From: Pandoraea bronchicola
GTDB taxonomy: Bacteria > Pseudomonadota > Gammaproteobacteria > Burkholderiales > Burkholderiaceae
Length of the DNA: 64,000 nt
Direction: 5' to 3'
Assembly (NCBI RefSeq): GCF_902459805.1
Contig: NZ_CABPST010000002.1
Span: 620,001-684,000, forward strand
The notes under the pieces were generated by a model that did not search any database, was not told the DNA's origin, and was given only the letters and a program-made list of their open reading frames with translations. The first letter of the stretch is position 1, and each line of letters starts with the position of its first letter. A program made the translations under genes and the position numbers. Shown in pieces: positions 1 through 9,344 of the stretch.

Positions 1-426
1 CGCGTCGCCGAACTGCCCAATACGGCGTTCTGGGCGGTGATGGTGTTTCTTCTCGCATTCATGCCCGTCGTGGGGCCGTTCGTTGCGAGCGTCGTGCCCG
101 CACTGTTTGCGGCGCTTCACAGCGATTCAATGACCGTGCCGCTCGCTGTGTTTGCCGTCACCCTGTCCATCTTCCAGATTGCACACAATCTCGTGCAACC
201 CAAACTCCAGGCGAAAAGCACGAACACAGACCCTCTCGTCGGGCTGTTCGCACTGGGAATCTGGACACTGGTATGGGGCGTGCCGGGTGCCATTCTCTCG
301 ACCCCGCTGACCGTCCTCGTGATGGTGATAGCCGCGCAGTTTCAAAGCTCCCGGTGGTTGGCAATTCTCATATCGCACGACGGCGCACCCGATGCAGCCG
401 TTCCGCCATCCCCCACTGGAAAATGA
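1..426 (+). CDS. AI-2E/PerM-family membrane transporter, 3' end only
   Basis: The reading frame is already open at base 1, so only the last 141 residues are present. They contain at least three hydrophobic segments (roughly residues 10-50, 75-105 and 105-125 of the fragment). The stretch around 'FMPVVGPFVASVVPAL' followed by 'NLVQPKLQ' and a late hydrophobic pair is typical of the C-terminal half of the AI-2E transporter (UPF0118/PerM) family, which are polytopic inner-membrane proteins of about 350 residues. The substrate cannot be told from this fragment; members act in autoinducer or ion export, or are uncharacterised. No overlap or coupling with acnB downstream: a 235-base gap with its own promoter separates them. 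Confidence 0.75.
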   Translation, partial: RVAELPNTAFWAVMVFLLAFMPVVGPFVASVVPALFAALHSDSMTVPLAVFAVTLSIFQIAHNLVQPKLQAKSTNTDPLVGLFALGIWTLVWGVPGAILSTPLTVLVMVIAAQFQSSRWLAILISHDGAPDAAVPPSPTGK

Positions 427-532
427 ACGCATCGCGAGCCGCGCCCCCTCGTCTGGCAACCCACCGCATTGAAGTTCCCTTCGACAGCATCCGGGGCCAG
501 GCCGCGACGGTGTTTCCATTACGCCACTCAAC

Positions 533-551
533 TCTTATATAAGATATAAGA
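533..551. promoter_or_regulatory. AT-rich palindrome plus tandem heptamer upstream of acnB
   Basis: TCTTATATAAGA (533-544) is a perfect 12-base palindrome, and TATAAGA is repeated in tandem at 538-544 and 545-551. The element stands out as AT-only in GC-rich surroundings and ends three bases before the -35 box of the acnB promoter. This is a typical place for a regulator site. The cognate protein is not identifiable from this window; a GntR-type TCA-cycle regulator is a guess. Confidence 0.5.
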
Positions 552-554
552 CAT

Positions 555-583
555 TTGACGAGACGAAGCGCCGGGACTAAAAT
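555..583 (+). promoter_or_regulatory. sigma70-type promoter of acnB
   Basis: TTGACG at 555-560 and TAAAAT at 578-583 are separated by 17 bases. This is a near-consensus sigma70 arrangement and predicts a transcript start near 590, giving a leader of about 70 bases before the acnB ATG. The call rests on sequence match and spacing only. Confidence 0.6.
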
Positions 584-661
584 CACGAGCAAAGTAGCCC
601 CCGGTATCGCCTTGGAGGCCTGAAAAGCCTTCCCCCGAAACGCAACACAGCAGGTCTCCCC

Positions 662-3247
662 ATGCTTGAAAACTATCGTGCTCACGTGGCCGCACGCGCC
701 GCGCTTGGTATTCCCCCCCTGCCGCTGACGGCACAGCAGACTGCCGAACTGGTCGAACTGCTGACGAACCCGCCGGCTGGCGAAGCGCAAACCCTGATCG
801 ACCTGATCACCCACCGCGTGCCCGCCGGCGTGGACGAAGCCGCTCGTGTGAAGGCTGGCTTCCTGGCCGCCGTCGCCAAGGGTGAGACCGCCTGCGCGCT
901 GATCTCGCGCGCCCGCGCCACCGAACTGCTCGGCACCATGCTCGGCGGCTACAACATCCAGCCGCTCATCGAGTTGCTGTCGGACGCCGAAGTCGGCACC
1001 GTCGCCGCCGACGCCCTTAAGAAAACCCTGCTGATGTTCGATCAGTTCCACGACGTCAAGGAACTGGCCGACAAGGGCAACGTCAATGCGCGCGCCGTGC
1101 TGCAAAGCTGGGCCGACGCCGAATGGTTCACCAGCCGTCCGGAAGTGCCGCAAAGCCTGACCATCACCGTGTTCAAGGTGACGGGCGAGACCAACACCGA
1201 CGACCTGTCGCCGGCCCCGGACGCCACCACGCGCCCGGACATTCCGATGCACGCGCTGGCGATGCTCAAGAACGCACGTCCCGGCATCACCCCGGAAGAA
1301 GACGGCAAGCGCGGTCCGATCAAGTTCATCGAATCGCTGAAGGAAAAGGGCCATCTGGTCGCCTATGTGGGCGACGTGGTCGGTACCGGCTCTTCGCGCA
1401 AGTCGGCCACCAACTCGGTGCTGTGGTTCACGGGTGAAGACATCCCCTTCATTCCGAACAAGCGCTTCGGCGGCGTTTGCCTCGGCAGCAAGATCGCCCC
1501 GATCTTCTACAACACGATGGAAGACGCCGGCGCTCTGCCGATCGAACTCGACGTGTCGAAGATGGAAATGGGCGACGTGATCGAATTGCGTCCGTACGAA
1601 GGCAAAGCCCTGAAGAACGGTGAAGTCATCGCCGAATTCCAGGTCAAATCCGACGTGCTGTTCGACGAAGTGCGCGCCGGTGGCCGTATTCCCCTGATCA
1701 TTGGCCGTGGCCTGACCGCCAAGGCACGCGAAGCTCTCGGTCTGCCCGCATCGACCTTGTTCCGCCTGGCGCAGCAGCCGGCCGACAGCGGCCGCGGCTT
1801 CTCGCTGGCACAGAAGATGGTCGGCCGCGCCTGTGGTCTGCCTGAAGGTCAAGGCGTGCGTCCGGGCACGTACTGCGAACCGAAGATGACCTCGGTCGGC
1901 TCGCAAGACACGACTGGCCCGATGACCCGCGACGAACTCAAAGATCTGGCCTGCCTCGGCTTTTCGGCCGACCTCGTCATGCAGTCGTTCTGCCACACCG
2001 CCGCCTATCCGAAGCCGGTGGACGTGAAGACTCACCAGACCCTGCCGAACTTCATCAGCACCCGTGGCGGTATCGCACTGCGCCCGGGCGACGGTGTGAT
2101 CCACTCGTGGCTGAACCGTATGCTGCTGCCCGATACCGTCGGCACGGGCGGCGACTCGCACACCCGTTTCCCGATCGGCATCAGCTTCCCGGCAGGCTCG
2201 GGTCTGGTCGCCTTCGCGGCTGCCACCGGCACGATGCCGCTGGACATGCCGGAATCGGTGCTGGTGCGCTTCAAGGGCAAGATGCAGCCGGGCGTCACGC
2301 TGCGCGATCTCGTCAACGCGATCCCGCTGTACGCCATCAAGCAAGGCATGCTGACCGTTGCCAAGCAAGGCAAGAAGAACATCTTCTCGGGCCGTATCCT
2401 TGAAATCGAGGGCCTGCCCGACCTGAAGGTCGAGCAAGCGTTCGAACTGTCGGATGCGTCCGCCGAGCGCTCGGCCGCCGGTTGCACGGTGCATCTGAAC
2501 AAGGAACCGATCATCGAGTACCTCAACAGCAACGTGACGCTGCTGAAGTGGATGATCGCCCAAGGCTATCAGGACCCGCGCAGCCTGCAACGCCGTATTA
2601 CGGCAATGGAGCAGTGGCTGGCCGATCCGAAGCTGCTCTCGCCGGATGCCGACGCCGAATACGCTGCGGTCATCGAAATCGATCTGGCCGACATCCACGA
2701 GCCGATCGTGGCCTGCCCGAACGATCCGGACGACGTGAAGACCCTGTCTGATGTGGCTGGCGCGAAGATCGACGAAGTGTTCATTGGCTCGTGCATGACC
2801 AACATCGGTCACTTCCGCGCAGCATCCAAGCTGCTCGAAGGCAAGCGCGACATTCCGGTCAAGCTGTGGGTGGCCCCGCCGACCAAGATGGACCAGAAGC
2901 AGTTGACCGAAGAAGGTCACTACGGCGTCTTCGGGACTGCCGGTGCCCGCACGGAAATGCCGGGCTGCTCGCTGTGCATGGGTAACCAGGCACAAGTGCG
3001 CGAAGGCGCGACGGTCATGTCGACGTCGACCCGCAACTTCCCGAACCGTTTGGGCAAGAACACGAACGTGTACCTCGGCTCGGCGGAACTGGCGGCCATT
3101 TGCTCGCGTCTGGGCAAGATCCCGAGCAAGGAAGAGTACATGGCCGACATGGGCGTGCTCACCACCAACGGCGACAAGATCTACAAGTACATGAACTTCG
3201 ACCAGATCGAAGACTTCAAGGAAGTCGCCGACACGGTGAAGATGTAA
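662..3247 (+). CDS. acnB: Aconitate hydratase B (2-methylisocitrate dehydratase)
   Basis: Cytosolic [4Fe-4S] enzyme interconverting citrate and isocitrate in the TCA cycle; AcnB enzymes also hydrate 2-methyl-cis-aconitate in the methylcitrate cycle. The 861 residues match the family's usual length (about 865). The N-terminal HEAT-like and swivel domains precede the catalytic domains, the reverse of the AcnA order. The cluster ligands are visible as Cys711 (SCMTNIGH) and Cys769/Cys772 (GCSLCMG). The ATG at 662 starts the conserved [10 protein letters not shown]-terminus. The gene is monocistronic, with a promoter at 555-583 and a terminator at 3306-3344. Base composition matches the neighbours. 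Confidence 0.97.
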   Translation: MLENYRAHVAARAALGIPPLPLTAQQTAELVELLTNPPAGEAQTLIDLITHRVPAGVDEAARVKAGFLAAVAKGETACALISRARATELLGTMLGGYNIQPLIELLSDAEVGTVAADALKKTLLMFDQFHDVKELADKGNVNARAVLQSWADAEWFTSRPEVPQSLTITVFKVTGETNTDDLSPAPDATTRPDIPMHALAMLKNARPGITPEEDGKRGPIKFIESLKEKGHLVAYVGDVVGTGSSRKSATNSVLWFTGEDIPFIPNKRFGGVCLGSKIAPIFYNTMEDAGALPIELDVSKMEMGDVIELRPYEGKALKNGEVIAEFQVKSDVLFDEVRAGGRIPLIIGRGLTAKAREALGLPASTLFRLAQQPADSGRGFSLAQKMVGRACGLPEGQGVRPGTYCEPKMTSVGSQDTTGPMTRDELKDLACLGFSADLVMQSFCHTAAYPKPVDVKTHQTLPNFISTRGGIALRPGDGVIHSWLNRMLLPDTVGTGGDSHTRFPIGISFPAGSGLVAFAAATGTMPLDMPESVLVRFKGKMQPGVTLRDLVNAIPLYAIKQGMLTVAKQGKKNIFSGRILEIEGLPDLKVEQAFELSDASAERSAAGCTVHLNKEPIIEYLNSNVTLLKWMIAQGYQDPRSLQRRITAMEQWLADPKLLSPDADAEYAAVIEIDLADIHEPIVACPNDPDDVKTLSDVAGAKIDEVFIGSCMTNIGHFRAASKLLEGKRDIPVKLWVAPPTKMDQKQLTEEGHYGVFGTAGARTEMPGCSLCMGNQAQVREGATVMSTSTRNFPNRLGKNTNVYLGSAELAAICSRLGKIPSKEEYMADMGVLTTNGDKIYKYMNFDQIEDFKEVADTVKM

Positions 3248-3305
3248 ATCTGAAGCCGGGTTACGGCGCGTTGCGTGTGCCGTAATCCTGCGGGAATACC
3301 GCGAA

Positions 3306-3344
3306 ATGGCGCTGCGAGCATTCAGCTCGCGGCGCCATTTTTTT
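3306..3344 (+). terminator. Rho-independent terminator of acnB
   Basis: A 14-base stem (ATGGCGCTGCGAGC at 3306-3319 with its complement at 3325-3338, one mismatch) closes a 5-base loop. It runs into seven T residues at 3338-3344, 58 bases after the acnB stop. Confidence 0.9.
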
Positions 3345-3549
3345 ATGGGTGCAATCGCTGCGAGCCCCCCCTGTTGCATGCCGCACAGATCATCAGGCGT
3401 ATTAAACATCCGCAGAAAAGTGCCGTTATCTCTCTGGCGGTTCAGCGTCAACGGCTACACCGTCACAGTCCCCCGATCGAGCGCCACCGGAATCTCGGCA
3501 CGCCGCAGCAAGAGATAAGGGGCCGTCGTCATTACAAGAAGCAGAAGAA

Positions 3550-4401
3550 ATGAATCTGAGATTACGATATTGCGTCGCCACGGCACTCCTCTGCGCCCTT
3601 CTGGCGGGTTGCGGGGACTCCGAAATCGGTCAGGTGAAAGCCGCCCATGACCCCGTCGATCAAACGCACACCTACGGCTCGGCGTTGTCCGAGCGCGCAG
3701 CCTGCAAGAACATCAGTTGGAAGACGTTCAAGGACAGCAGCAATCGAACGTCGGTCGAATATCGCTGCGAATTGAACGACGCTGTCGCCGAGCTGAACAA
3801 GGTCCGCGACGCGCAGATTGAAGCGATCAACGGCTACCTCAAGGCGAGCAACGACAACCTCGGAAAGGCCATTGAGGGCGCGGCGGGCGACGCGGCTCGT
3901 TATGCGAAGCTCGTCGAAGAGAAGAAGGCGGAATTGCACGAGATCGACGAGAAGCGCGAGGCGCAAATGGCCGGCATGGACGGCCCCTCGGCGTTGAAGG
4001 CCAAACAAGTGTGGGATGCCTCCAGGGCTTACGCGGCGTCAGAACTTGAACGCTACCAGGCAGAACTGGACAAGGCCAATGCCGGCGCGAACACCGCATC
4101 GCTGGAAGGATCGCGGCAAAGCTATCAACAGCGTTACGCCGACGACATCGCCAATCTTCACAAGAAATATGACGGTGTGAAATCAGTCACGGAAGTGATT
4201 CAGTGGGCCGTCAAGGACACGGAAGTCATTCCGACGTATTTCGGCTTTGAGATCGATTCCGATTTGGGGAAGAAAACCAGCGATAAGTCGTCGCAGTTCC
4301 GGGGCTTCCTTGAGCAGATTGGTCAGCACCGTGGGCAGGACTACGTCGCCTTTGTAGCGCCGACAGTCCTGACCGGAATTTCCGCGACGACAGAAAAGTA
4401 A
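3550..4401 (+). CDS. Putative lipoprotein with a long coiled-coil region
   Basis: A 283-residue protein with a clear lipoprotein signal: a hydrophobic segment ending in the lipobox LLAG-Cys21. The following residue is Gly, which does not suggest inner-membrane retention, so outer-membrane anchoring is likely. Residues about 75-205 are rich in Glu, Lys, Ala and Gln with heptad-like spacing and should form a coiled coil. The C-terminal 75 residues are more globular. I do not recognise the family. It stands alone between the acnB terminator and a convergent gene. The roughly 200 bases between the terminator and its ATG show no other gene. Confidence 0.7.
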   Translation: MNLRLRYCVATALLCALLAGCGDSEIGQVKAAHDPVDQTHTYGSALSERAACKNISWKTFKDSSNRTSVEYRCELNDAVAELNKVRDAQIEAINGYLKASNDNLGKAIEGAAGDAARYAKLVEEKKAELHEIDEKREAQMAGMDGPSALKAKQVWDASRAYAASELERYQAELDKANAGANTASLEGSRQSYQQRYADDIANLHKKYDGVKSVTEVIQWAVKDTEVIPTYFGFEIDSDLGKKTSDKSSQFRGFLEQIGQHRGQDYVAFVAPTVLTGISATTEK

Positions 4402-4491
4402 GCGTCGCCCCTCGGGCCGGCATCGGGAACGAAGGGTGCAGTCAGTGCGAACTGGCGTCGGCGCGAGTGAGGCGTACGAAGAAGTCAAAGC

Positions 4492-4532
4492 GGCCTGCGG
4501 TAGCGGTGGATTATCAACGCTACCGTCAGGCC
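4492..4532. other. Imperfect hairpin between convergent genes
   Basis: GGCCTG-c-GGTAGCG (4492-4505) pairs with CGCTACC-gt-CAGGCC (4518-4532) around a 12-base loop. It sits in the 189-base gap between the lipoprotein gene (+) and the ligase gene (-). There is no T-run, so it may stabilise 3' ends rather than act as a classic terminator. Confidence 0.4.
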
Positions 4533-4590
4533 AGCCGCCAGATGCCGGACGGCGTATCTGACTGAGCACCTCGCGAGCGCAGCCAAAGCG

Positions 4591-5829
4591 TCAGTCGTAA
4601 GCCCGCGCATCCTCCACCAATTTCCCGTCTGCCGGCAGGCTTCCGGCCGCAACAAAAGCGACTTCTCCGCGCAGCCTCGTCACGTCACGCAACGTTTCCT
4701 GTACACGGGCAGCCAGCCCTTCAGGCGGCGACGCGTTCGTCTCGCAAAGCAGCCGCATCCGATCATCGCCGACTCGCCCCTCCACGCGCAAACGCAAGCG
4801 GACCAACTCGGGATACCGCTTGCTGATCTCGCCGATCTGTCCGGGATGGACGAACATGCCGCGCACCTTGACCGTCTGATCGGCGCGTCCGAGCCAGCCT
4901 TTTAGCCGCACATTGGTGCGCCCGCACGGACTAATGCCCGCTTCCACCGCAGACAAATCGCCTGTCGCAAAACGAATCAGCGGATAGTCCGGATTGAAGT
5001 TCGTTACCACGACCTCACCGATTTCGCCGTCCGGCACCGGCTTCGTGCCGCCCGGCTCCACCAGTTCCACCAACACGTTCTCGTCGACGATCAATCCCGC
5101 CTGGGCGTCGCTCTCGAACGCGATCAACCCCAGATCGGCCGTTCCATATAACTGCCGCGCCGTGATGCCTCGCGTCTTGAACCAGTCGCGCAGCGACGGC
5201 GGGAGTGCCTCACCCGACAGCGTCGCCCGCCGGATGCTGCTGATGTCGGCCCCCGCCGCCTCGCCCTTCTCGATCAATATCTTCAAAAACGACGGCGTTC
5301 CCGCATACGCGACCGGTTGCAGGTGGCGAATCGCCTCGAGCTGCAACTCCGTGTTCCCTACCCCCGCCGGGAACACGCAACAGCCAAGCCGGGCAGCGCC
5401 CGTCTCGATCATCATCCCGGCTGGCGTGAAGTGATACGAGTAGGTGTTGTAGACCAAATCCCCCGCCCGCAGGCCCGCCGCAAACATGGCGCGCGCAAAG
5501 CGCCACCAATCGCTGCCGCGTCCGTCCGGTTCGTAGATTGGCCCCGGCGACTGATACACGTGCGCCAGACCGCCAAGCGGCGTCGCGTTCATGCCACCCA
5601 ACGGAGGATGGCGCAACTGATACGTCGACAGATCCGACTTGCGCGTCACCGGCAAGCCTGCCAGCGCGTCACGCGAGCCGATGTCCTTCGCGTCCACACC
5701 TCCCAGCACCTGCGCAAAATACGGCGCACGCGTCTGCGCATGCGACACGTGCGTCGGCAGCGCCGCCAGCAAGGCCTTCTCGCGAACCTCCGGCGCACGA
5801 GTTTCCAGCGTGTCGAAGTAATCGTTCAT
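4591..5829 (-). CDS. Phenylacetate-CoA-ligase-like adenylate-forming enzyme
   Basis: A 412-residue member of the PaaK branch of adenylate-forming enzymes, expected to activate a carboxylic acid to its CoA thioester. Family landmarks are LSGEALPPSL, YGTADLGLI, the RFATGDLS region and the C-terminal VHPGQIGEI segment. The usual glycine/threonine P-loop (SSGTTG-type) is not present; the equivalent region reads QSPGPIYEPDG. The ATG at 5829 is preferred because homologous sequence begins there; an upstream TTG at 5898 would overlap livF. It is the last gene of the Liv operon (order 13155 to 4591), so its substrate is probably the imported compound. It could equally be a CoA ligase for an aromatic acid other than phenylacetate. 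Confidence 0.8.
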   Translation of the reverse strand: MNDYFDTLETRAPEVREKALLAALPTHVSHAQTRAPYFAQVLGGVDAKDIGSRDALAGLPVTRKSDLSTYQLRHPPLGGMNATPLGGLAHVYQSPGPIYEPDGRGSDWWRFARAMFAAGLRAGDLVYNTYSYHFTPAGMMIETGAARLGCCVFPAGVGNTELQLEAIRHLQPVAYAGTPSFLKILIEKGEAAGADISSIRRATLSGEALPPSLRDWFKTRGITARQLYGTADLGLIAFESDAQAGLIVDENVLVELVEPGGTKPVPDGEIGEVVVTNFNPDYPLIRFATGDLSAVEAGISPCGRTNVRLKGWLGRADQTVKVRGMFVHPGQIGEISKRYPELVRLRLRVEGRVGDDRMRLLCETNASPPEGLAARVQETLRDVTRLRGEVAFVAAGSLPADGKLVEDARAYD

Positions 5830-5894
5830 ATAGACGGAAATACGTTGAGAATTAACGGTCAGCCACTCACCCGGGCACGCAAGCGCTCCAACGC

Positions 5895-6707
5895 TCAAGC
5901 AATCCAGCGCTTGCGCCGCCGATAGCTCTTGACGTTACGGAAGCTCCCCGCACTGCTGGCGCCGTCCTTGGCGATCCCCAGGTAGAACTCCTTCACGTCT
6001 TCGTTATCGCGCAGCGACACGGCATCGCCATCCATCACCACCCGGCCGTTTTCGAGGATGTAGCCATAGTCCGCATATCGAAGCGCCGCCATCGTGTTCT
6101 GTTCGGCCAACAGGAAGCTGACGCGCTCGCGCTGGTTCAGGTCGCGCACGATGTCAAAGATCTCTTCCACGATCTGCGGCGCGAGGCCCATCGACGGCTC
6201 GTCGAGCAAGATCATCGACGGTTGCGCCATCATGGCGCGCCCGATCGCGCACATCTGCTGTTCGCCGCCCGACGTGTAACCCGCTTGCGATTTGCGTCGC
6301 GTCTTCAGACGCGGGAAGTAGGCATAGATTCGTTCCAGCGCATGCTGCTGGGCACTGCGCGACGCATGACGCACATAACCGCCCGTGAGCAAATTCTCTT
6401 CAATGGTCAGATGCCCGAAGCAGTGACGCCCTTCCATCACCTGAATCACACCGCGCTTGACCAGACCGTTCGGCGTAAGTCTCTCCACGCGCTCGCCGCG
6501 ATAGTCGATCGTGCCTTTCGTCACCTCGCCGCGCTCGGCGTGAAGCAGATTCGAAATGGCCTTGAGCGTCGTACTCTTGCCCGCGCCGTTGGCCCCGAGC
6601 AATGCCACGATCTTGCCTTCGGGCACGACGAGCGATACGCCTTTGAGCACAAGAATGACGTGGTCATAAATGACTTCGATATTGTTGACGCGCAAACTCG
6701 CTTCCAT
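5895..6707 (-). CDS. livF: Liv-type ABC transporter ATP-binding protein (LivF)
   Basis: A 270-residue ATPase of a branched-chain-amino-acid-type importer. Walker A is GANGAGKST (residues 38-46), the signature is TSGGEQQ and Walker B is ILLDEPSMGLA, as in LivF. The ATG at 6707 has a GGAG ribosome site six bases upstream; an in-frame GTG at 6740 is the less likely alternative. It pairs with the LivG-type ATPase at 10321-11127. Together with LivH, LivM and the periplasmic binding protein this is a complete HAAT-family importer. The adjacent CoA ligases suggest the ligand is an organic acid rather than an amino acid; this is inference. Confidence 0.9.
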   Translation of the reverse strand: MEASLRVNNIEVIYDHVILVLKGVSLVVPEGKIVALLGANGAGKSTTLKAISNLLHAERGEVTKGTIDYRGERVERLTPNGLVKRGVIQVMEGRHCFGHLTIEENLLTGGYVRHASRSAQQHALERIYAYFPRLKTRRKSQAGYTSGGEQQMCAIGRAMMAQPSMILLDEPSMGLAPQIVEEIFDIVRDLNQRERVSFLLAEQNTMAALRYADYGYILENGRVVMDGDAVSLRDNEDVKEFYLGIAKDGASSAGSFRNVKSYRRRKRWIA

Positions 6708-6804
6708 GCAGGACTCCGGAATCGATGCTGCCGGGTTCACGCACCGGCCGTAGTTCGTCAGCCCTCGCCCGCATCGCGCTATGCCATGCGGGCGAAGGCG
6801 TCGA

Positions 6805-8130
6805 TTACATCTTGTAGCAGGCAGGCGTGATTCCCTTCTCTTTGGCGTACTGCTTGGCCGACGCCTCGAACAGCGGGTGAATCAAGCGCCGGTTGCCTTC
6901 GATCCAGTCAGACACGAGTACCCACTTCGCGCCGTCCCATTGCTGGATGCGCACCTTGCCCGACCCCTCGTGATCCTCGCAGCTCGTTTTGATGTCGGGC
7001 AGCAGACCGGTCGCGCCAAGGGCCTTCAGCCGGGCGGCGTCGATATTCAGGTTCTCGAGCGCCCAGCGCACCTGCACCGGCGTCATGACCTTGCCCTTGC
7101 CGAACTTGTTCTGCGCCGTGTTGAGCGCCTCGACGGTAGCCACTGCCGCCGAAACGCCACGGTTGTAGAGCACGGAGCCGACCTTCGACGGGTCTTGCAT
7201 ATTGCCCTTGCCCGCACCGTAGACCACCTTCTCGATGTCGGCGATCAGCGGAACTTGCTTGCCCGCCACGTTCCAGGTGGCGCTCATGTAGCCCTTGGCC
7301 GCCGGGCCTGCCGGAATCGTGTCCTCTTCCGAGCCGGCCCACCAGCTACCGACGATCTTCTCGCGCGGATAACCGACCTTCTGTGCCGCCTTGAGCGCCG
7401 TCTGGTTCATCACGCCCCAGCCCCAGAACACCACGTAGTCGGGGTTCTCCTGACGAATGCGCAGCCACTGCGCGCCTTGTTCGTTACCCGGATGGGCGAC
7501 CGGAATCTCGATCAGGTTGAACTTGTTGATCTTCGACTCGGCCTGCATGGCGACGATCGGCTCCTTGCCATATGCCGAGTCGTGATAGAGGAAGACGATC
7601 TTCTTGCCGTTGAGCGATCCGCCATTCTTGTCGGCCAGGAACTTGATGATGGCCGACGCCTGCATCTGATACGTCGTCACCAGCGGGAACGCCCACGGGA
7701 ACACCGTGCCATCCACGGCATCGGTGCGGCCATACCCCATCATCACCAGCGGCACCTGATCCGTCGCCGTCTTGTCGATCAGCGCGTAGGAAATACCCGT
7801 CGCCATCACGTGATACGCCGTGCCCTTGGTGACCGGATTCTTCCCCTTGAGACGCTCGTAACACTCCACGCCCTTGGCGTTGTTGTACTCGGTCTCGCAT
7901 TCCTCCCACGTCAGCTTGACGCCGTTGACGCCGCCGTTCTTGAGATTCACGTACTGCAGATAGTCGATGAACCCGCCGTAGAAGGACTGCCCGTTCGCGC
8001 CATAGGGCCCGACCCGATAGTCAGCGAGCGCAATGAACTGATCGTTCGATTGCGCGAACGATGTGCTCATGCTCCCCATGCCTAGCACAAGCGCCGTACC
8101 CAACGAGACCGCCAAGTTTTTCGTCATCAT
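6805..8130 (-). CDS. Periplasmic substrate-binding protein of the Liv-type transporter
   Basis: A 441-residue type-I periplasmic binding protein. The N-terminus has a signal peptide (basic MMTKN, hydrophobic core, likely cleavage after SFA at about residue 26). The mature part has the LivK-like layout, including the 'YGRTDAVDG' and 'DSAYGKEPI' regions. It is larger than amino-acid-binding LivK (about 345 residues mature), as is usual for family members that bind aromatic or other carboxylic acids. It lies between livF and livM in the operon. A start at the second Met (8127) is equally possible. Confidence 0.88.
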   Translation of the reverse strand: MMTKNLAVSLGTALVLGMGSMSTSFAQSNDQFIALADYRVGPYGANGQSFYGGFIDYLQYVNLKNGGVNGVKLTWEECETEYNNAKGVECYERLKGKNPVTKGTAYHVMATGISYALIDKTATDQVPLVMMGYGRTDAVDGTVFPWAFPLVTTYQMQASAIIKFLADKNGGSLNGKKIVFLYHDSAYGKEPIVAMQAESKINKFNLIEIPVAHPGNEQGAQWLRIRQENPDYVVFWGWGVMNQTALKAAQKVGYPREKIVGSWWAGSEEDTIPAGPAAKGYMSATWNVAGKQVPLIADIEKVVYGAGKGNMQDPSKVGSVLYNRGVSAAVATVEALNTAQNKFGKGKVMTPVQVRWALENLNIDAARLKALGATGLLPDIKTSCEDHEGSGKVRIQQWDGAKWVLVSDWIEGNRRLIHPLFEASAKQYAKEKGITPACYKM

Positions 8131-8212
8131 GCTGTGTCTCCATCTGTGGTTTTATTCGTGGCAAAACGTGTCTGGCAACGCACGACATCCCGATGCGCAA
8201 ACCAGTCGAAGC

Positions 8213-9289
8213 TCAATGCGGGAAGGGCCAGATGCGCAGCTTCTCCTTGGCAATCTGCCAGAGCCGCGCCAGCCCATGCGGTTCGACAATCAGGAAAAAG
8301 ATGATGAGACCGCCAAACACCATCAACTGAATATGCGAGACGGTAGCGTTAGTGAACGGCAAATGCAGGAACGAAGCGATGGTGGGCAGGGTGCTGTCGA
8401 GCAGAATCGGCAGCAGCAGAATGAAGGCCGCCCCCAGAAAGCTGCCGAGAATGCTGCCCACGCCGCCGATGATGATCATGAACAGAATGCGGAAGGACAG
8501 ATCCAGCGAGAAACCATCCGGCTCGACCGAACCGAGGTAGCAGTAGGCGTAAAGCGCCCCCGCCACGCCGCAATAGAAGGAACTCACGGCGAAAGCCAGC
8601 AGTTTGACGCGCATCAGCGGAATGCCAATGACCTCGGCGGCGACATCCATGTCGCGCACCGCCATCCAGGCCCGGCCAATGTGCGAGCGCACCAGATTCT
8701 TCGCGACGAGCGCCATGACCGTCACGACGCCAAGCACAAACAGGTATTTGCGCACCGGCGTGTCGACGTCCACCCCGAGAATGGAGATCTTCTGCGCGGT
8801 AATCACGCCCGACGAACTATTGTTCGAGAGCCACGGAAACTTCGTCAGCACCCACAGCACGAAGAACTGCGCCGCGAGCGTGGCGACCGCCAGATAGAAG
8901 CCCTTGATGCGCAGCGACGGCAAGCCGAACGCAATGCCGACGAGTGCCGCGCAAACGCCCCCCAGGGCAAACGACGCGAGAATCGGCATGCCTTCGATGC
9001 GCAACTGGAAGTTGTAAGACGCATACGCGCCAACCGCCATGAACGCCGCCGTCCCAAGCGACAGTTGCCCGGCGTAGCCCGTCAGGAGGTTAAGGCCCAG
9101 CGCGGCGAGCGAAAACACGAGAAACGGCACAAGAATCGCGGTCAGCCAGTATTCGGTGGCGATCCACGGCAGCACGCCGAACGCAACGGCCAGCACGGTG
9201 CATACGGCAATTCGATCCTGCCGGATCGGGAAAATCTGGCTGTCGGCTTCGTAAGATGTCTTGAACTGCCCAGCTTCGCGATAGAACAT
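8213..9289 (-). CDS. livM: Liv-type ABC transporter permease (LivM)
   Basis: A 358-residue inner-membrane permease with about ten hydrophobic segments. The family signatures GLNLLTGYAGQLSLG near residue 65 and the GGVGSILGSFLGAAF loop near the C-terminus are visible. The ATG at 9289 was chosen because homologous sequence begins here and upstream residues are not membrane-protein-like. It pairs with LivH, whose stop lies 55 bases upstream. The following gap of 82 bases to the binding-protein gene has no feature I can name. Confidence 0.9.
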   Translation of the reverse strand: MFYREAGQFKTSYEADSQIFPIRQDRIAVCTVLAVAFGVLPWIATEYWLTAILVPFLVFSLAALGLNLLTGYAGQLSLGTAAFMAVGAYASYNFQLRIEGMPILASFALGGVCAALVGIAFGLPSLRIKGFYLAVATLAAQFFVLWVLTKFPWLSNNSSSGVITAQKISILGVDVDTPVRKYLFVLGVVTVMALVAKNLVRSHIGRAWMAVRDMDVAAEVIGIPLMRVKLLAFAVSSFYCGVAGALYAYCYLGSVEPDGFSLDLSFRILFMIIIGGVGSILGSFLGAAFILLLPILLDSTLPTIASFLHLPFTNATVSHIQLMVFGGLIIFFLIVEPHGLARLWQIAKEKLRIWPFPH

Positions 9290-9344
9290 GTATGGCCTCT
9301 GCGATGAATGCGTGCGCGTACGTCCTGAGTTGAATACCGCCGGT

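Noticed and set aside
368-3451. A roughly 3-kb open frame on the minus strand opposite acnB
   Set aside because: It is the complementary shadow of a high-GC gene with strong third-position bias; its translation is His/Arg/Val-rich without any domain, and acnB is unambiguous.
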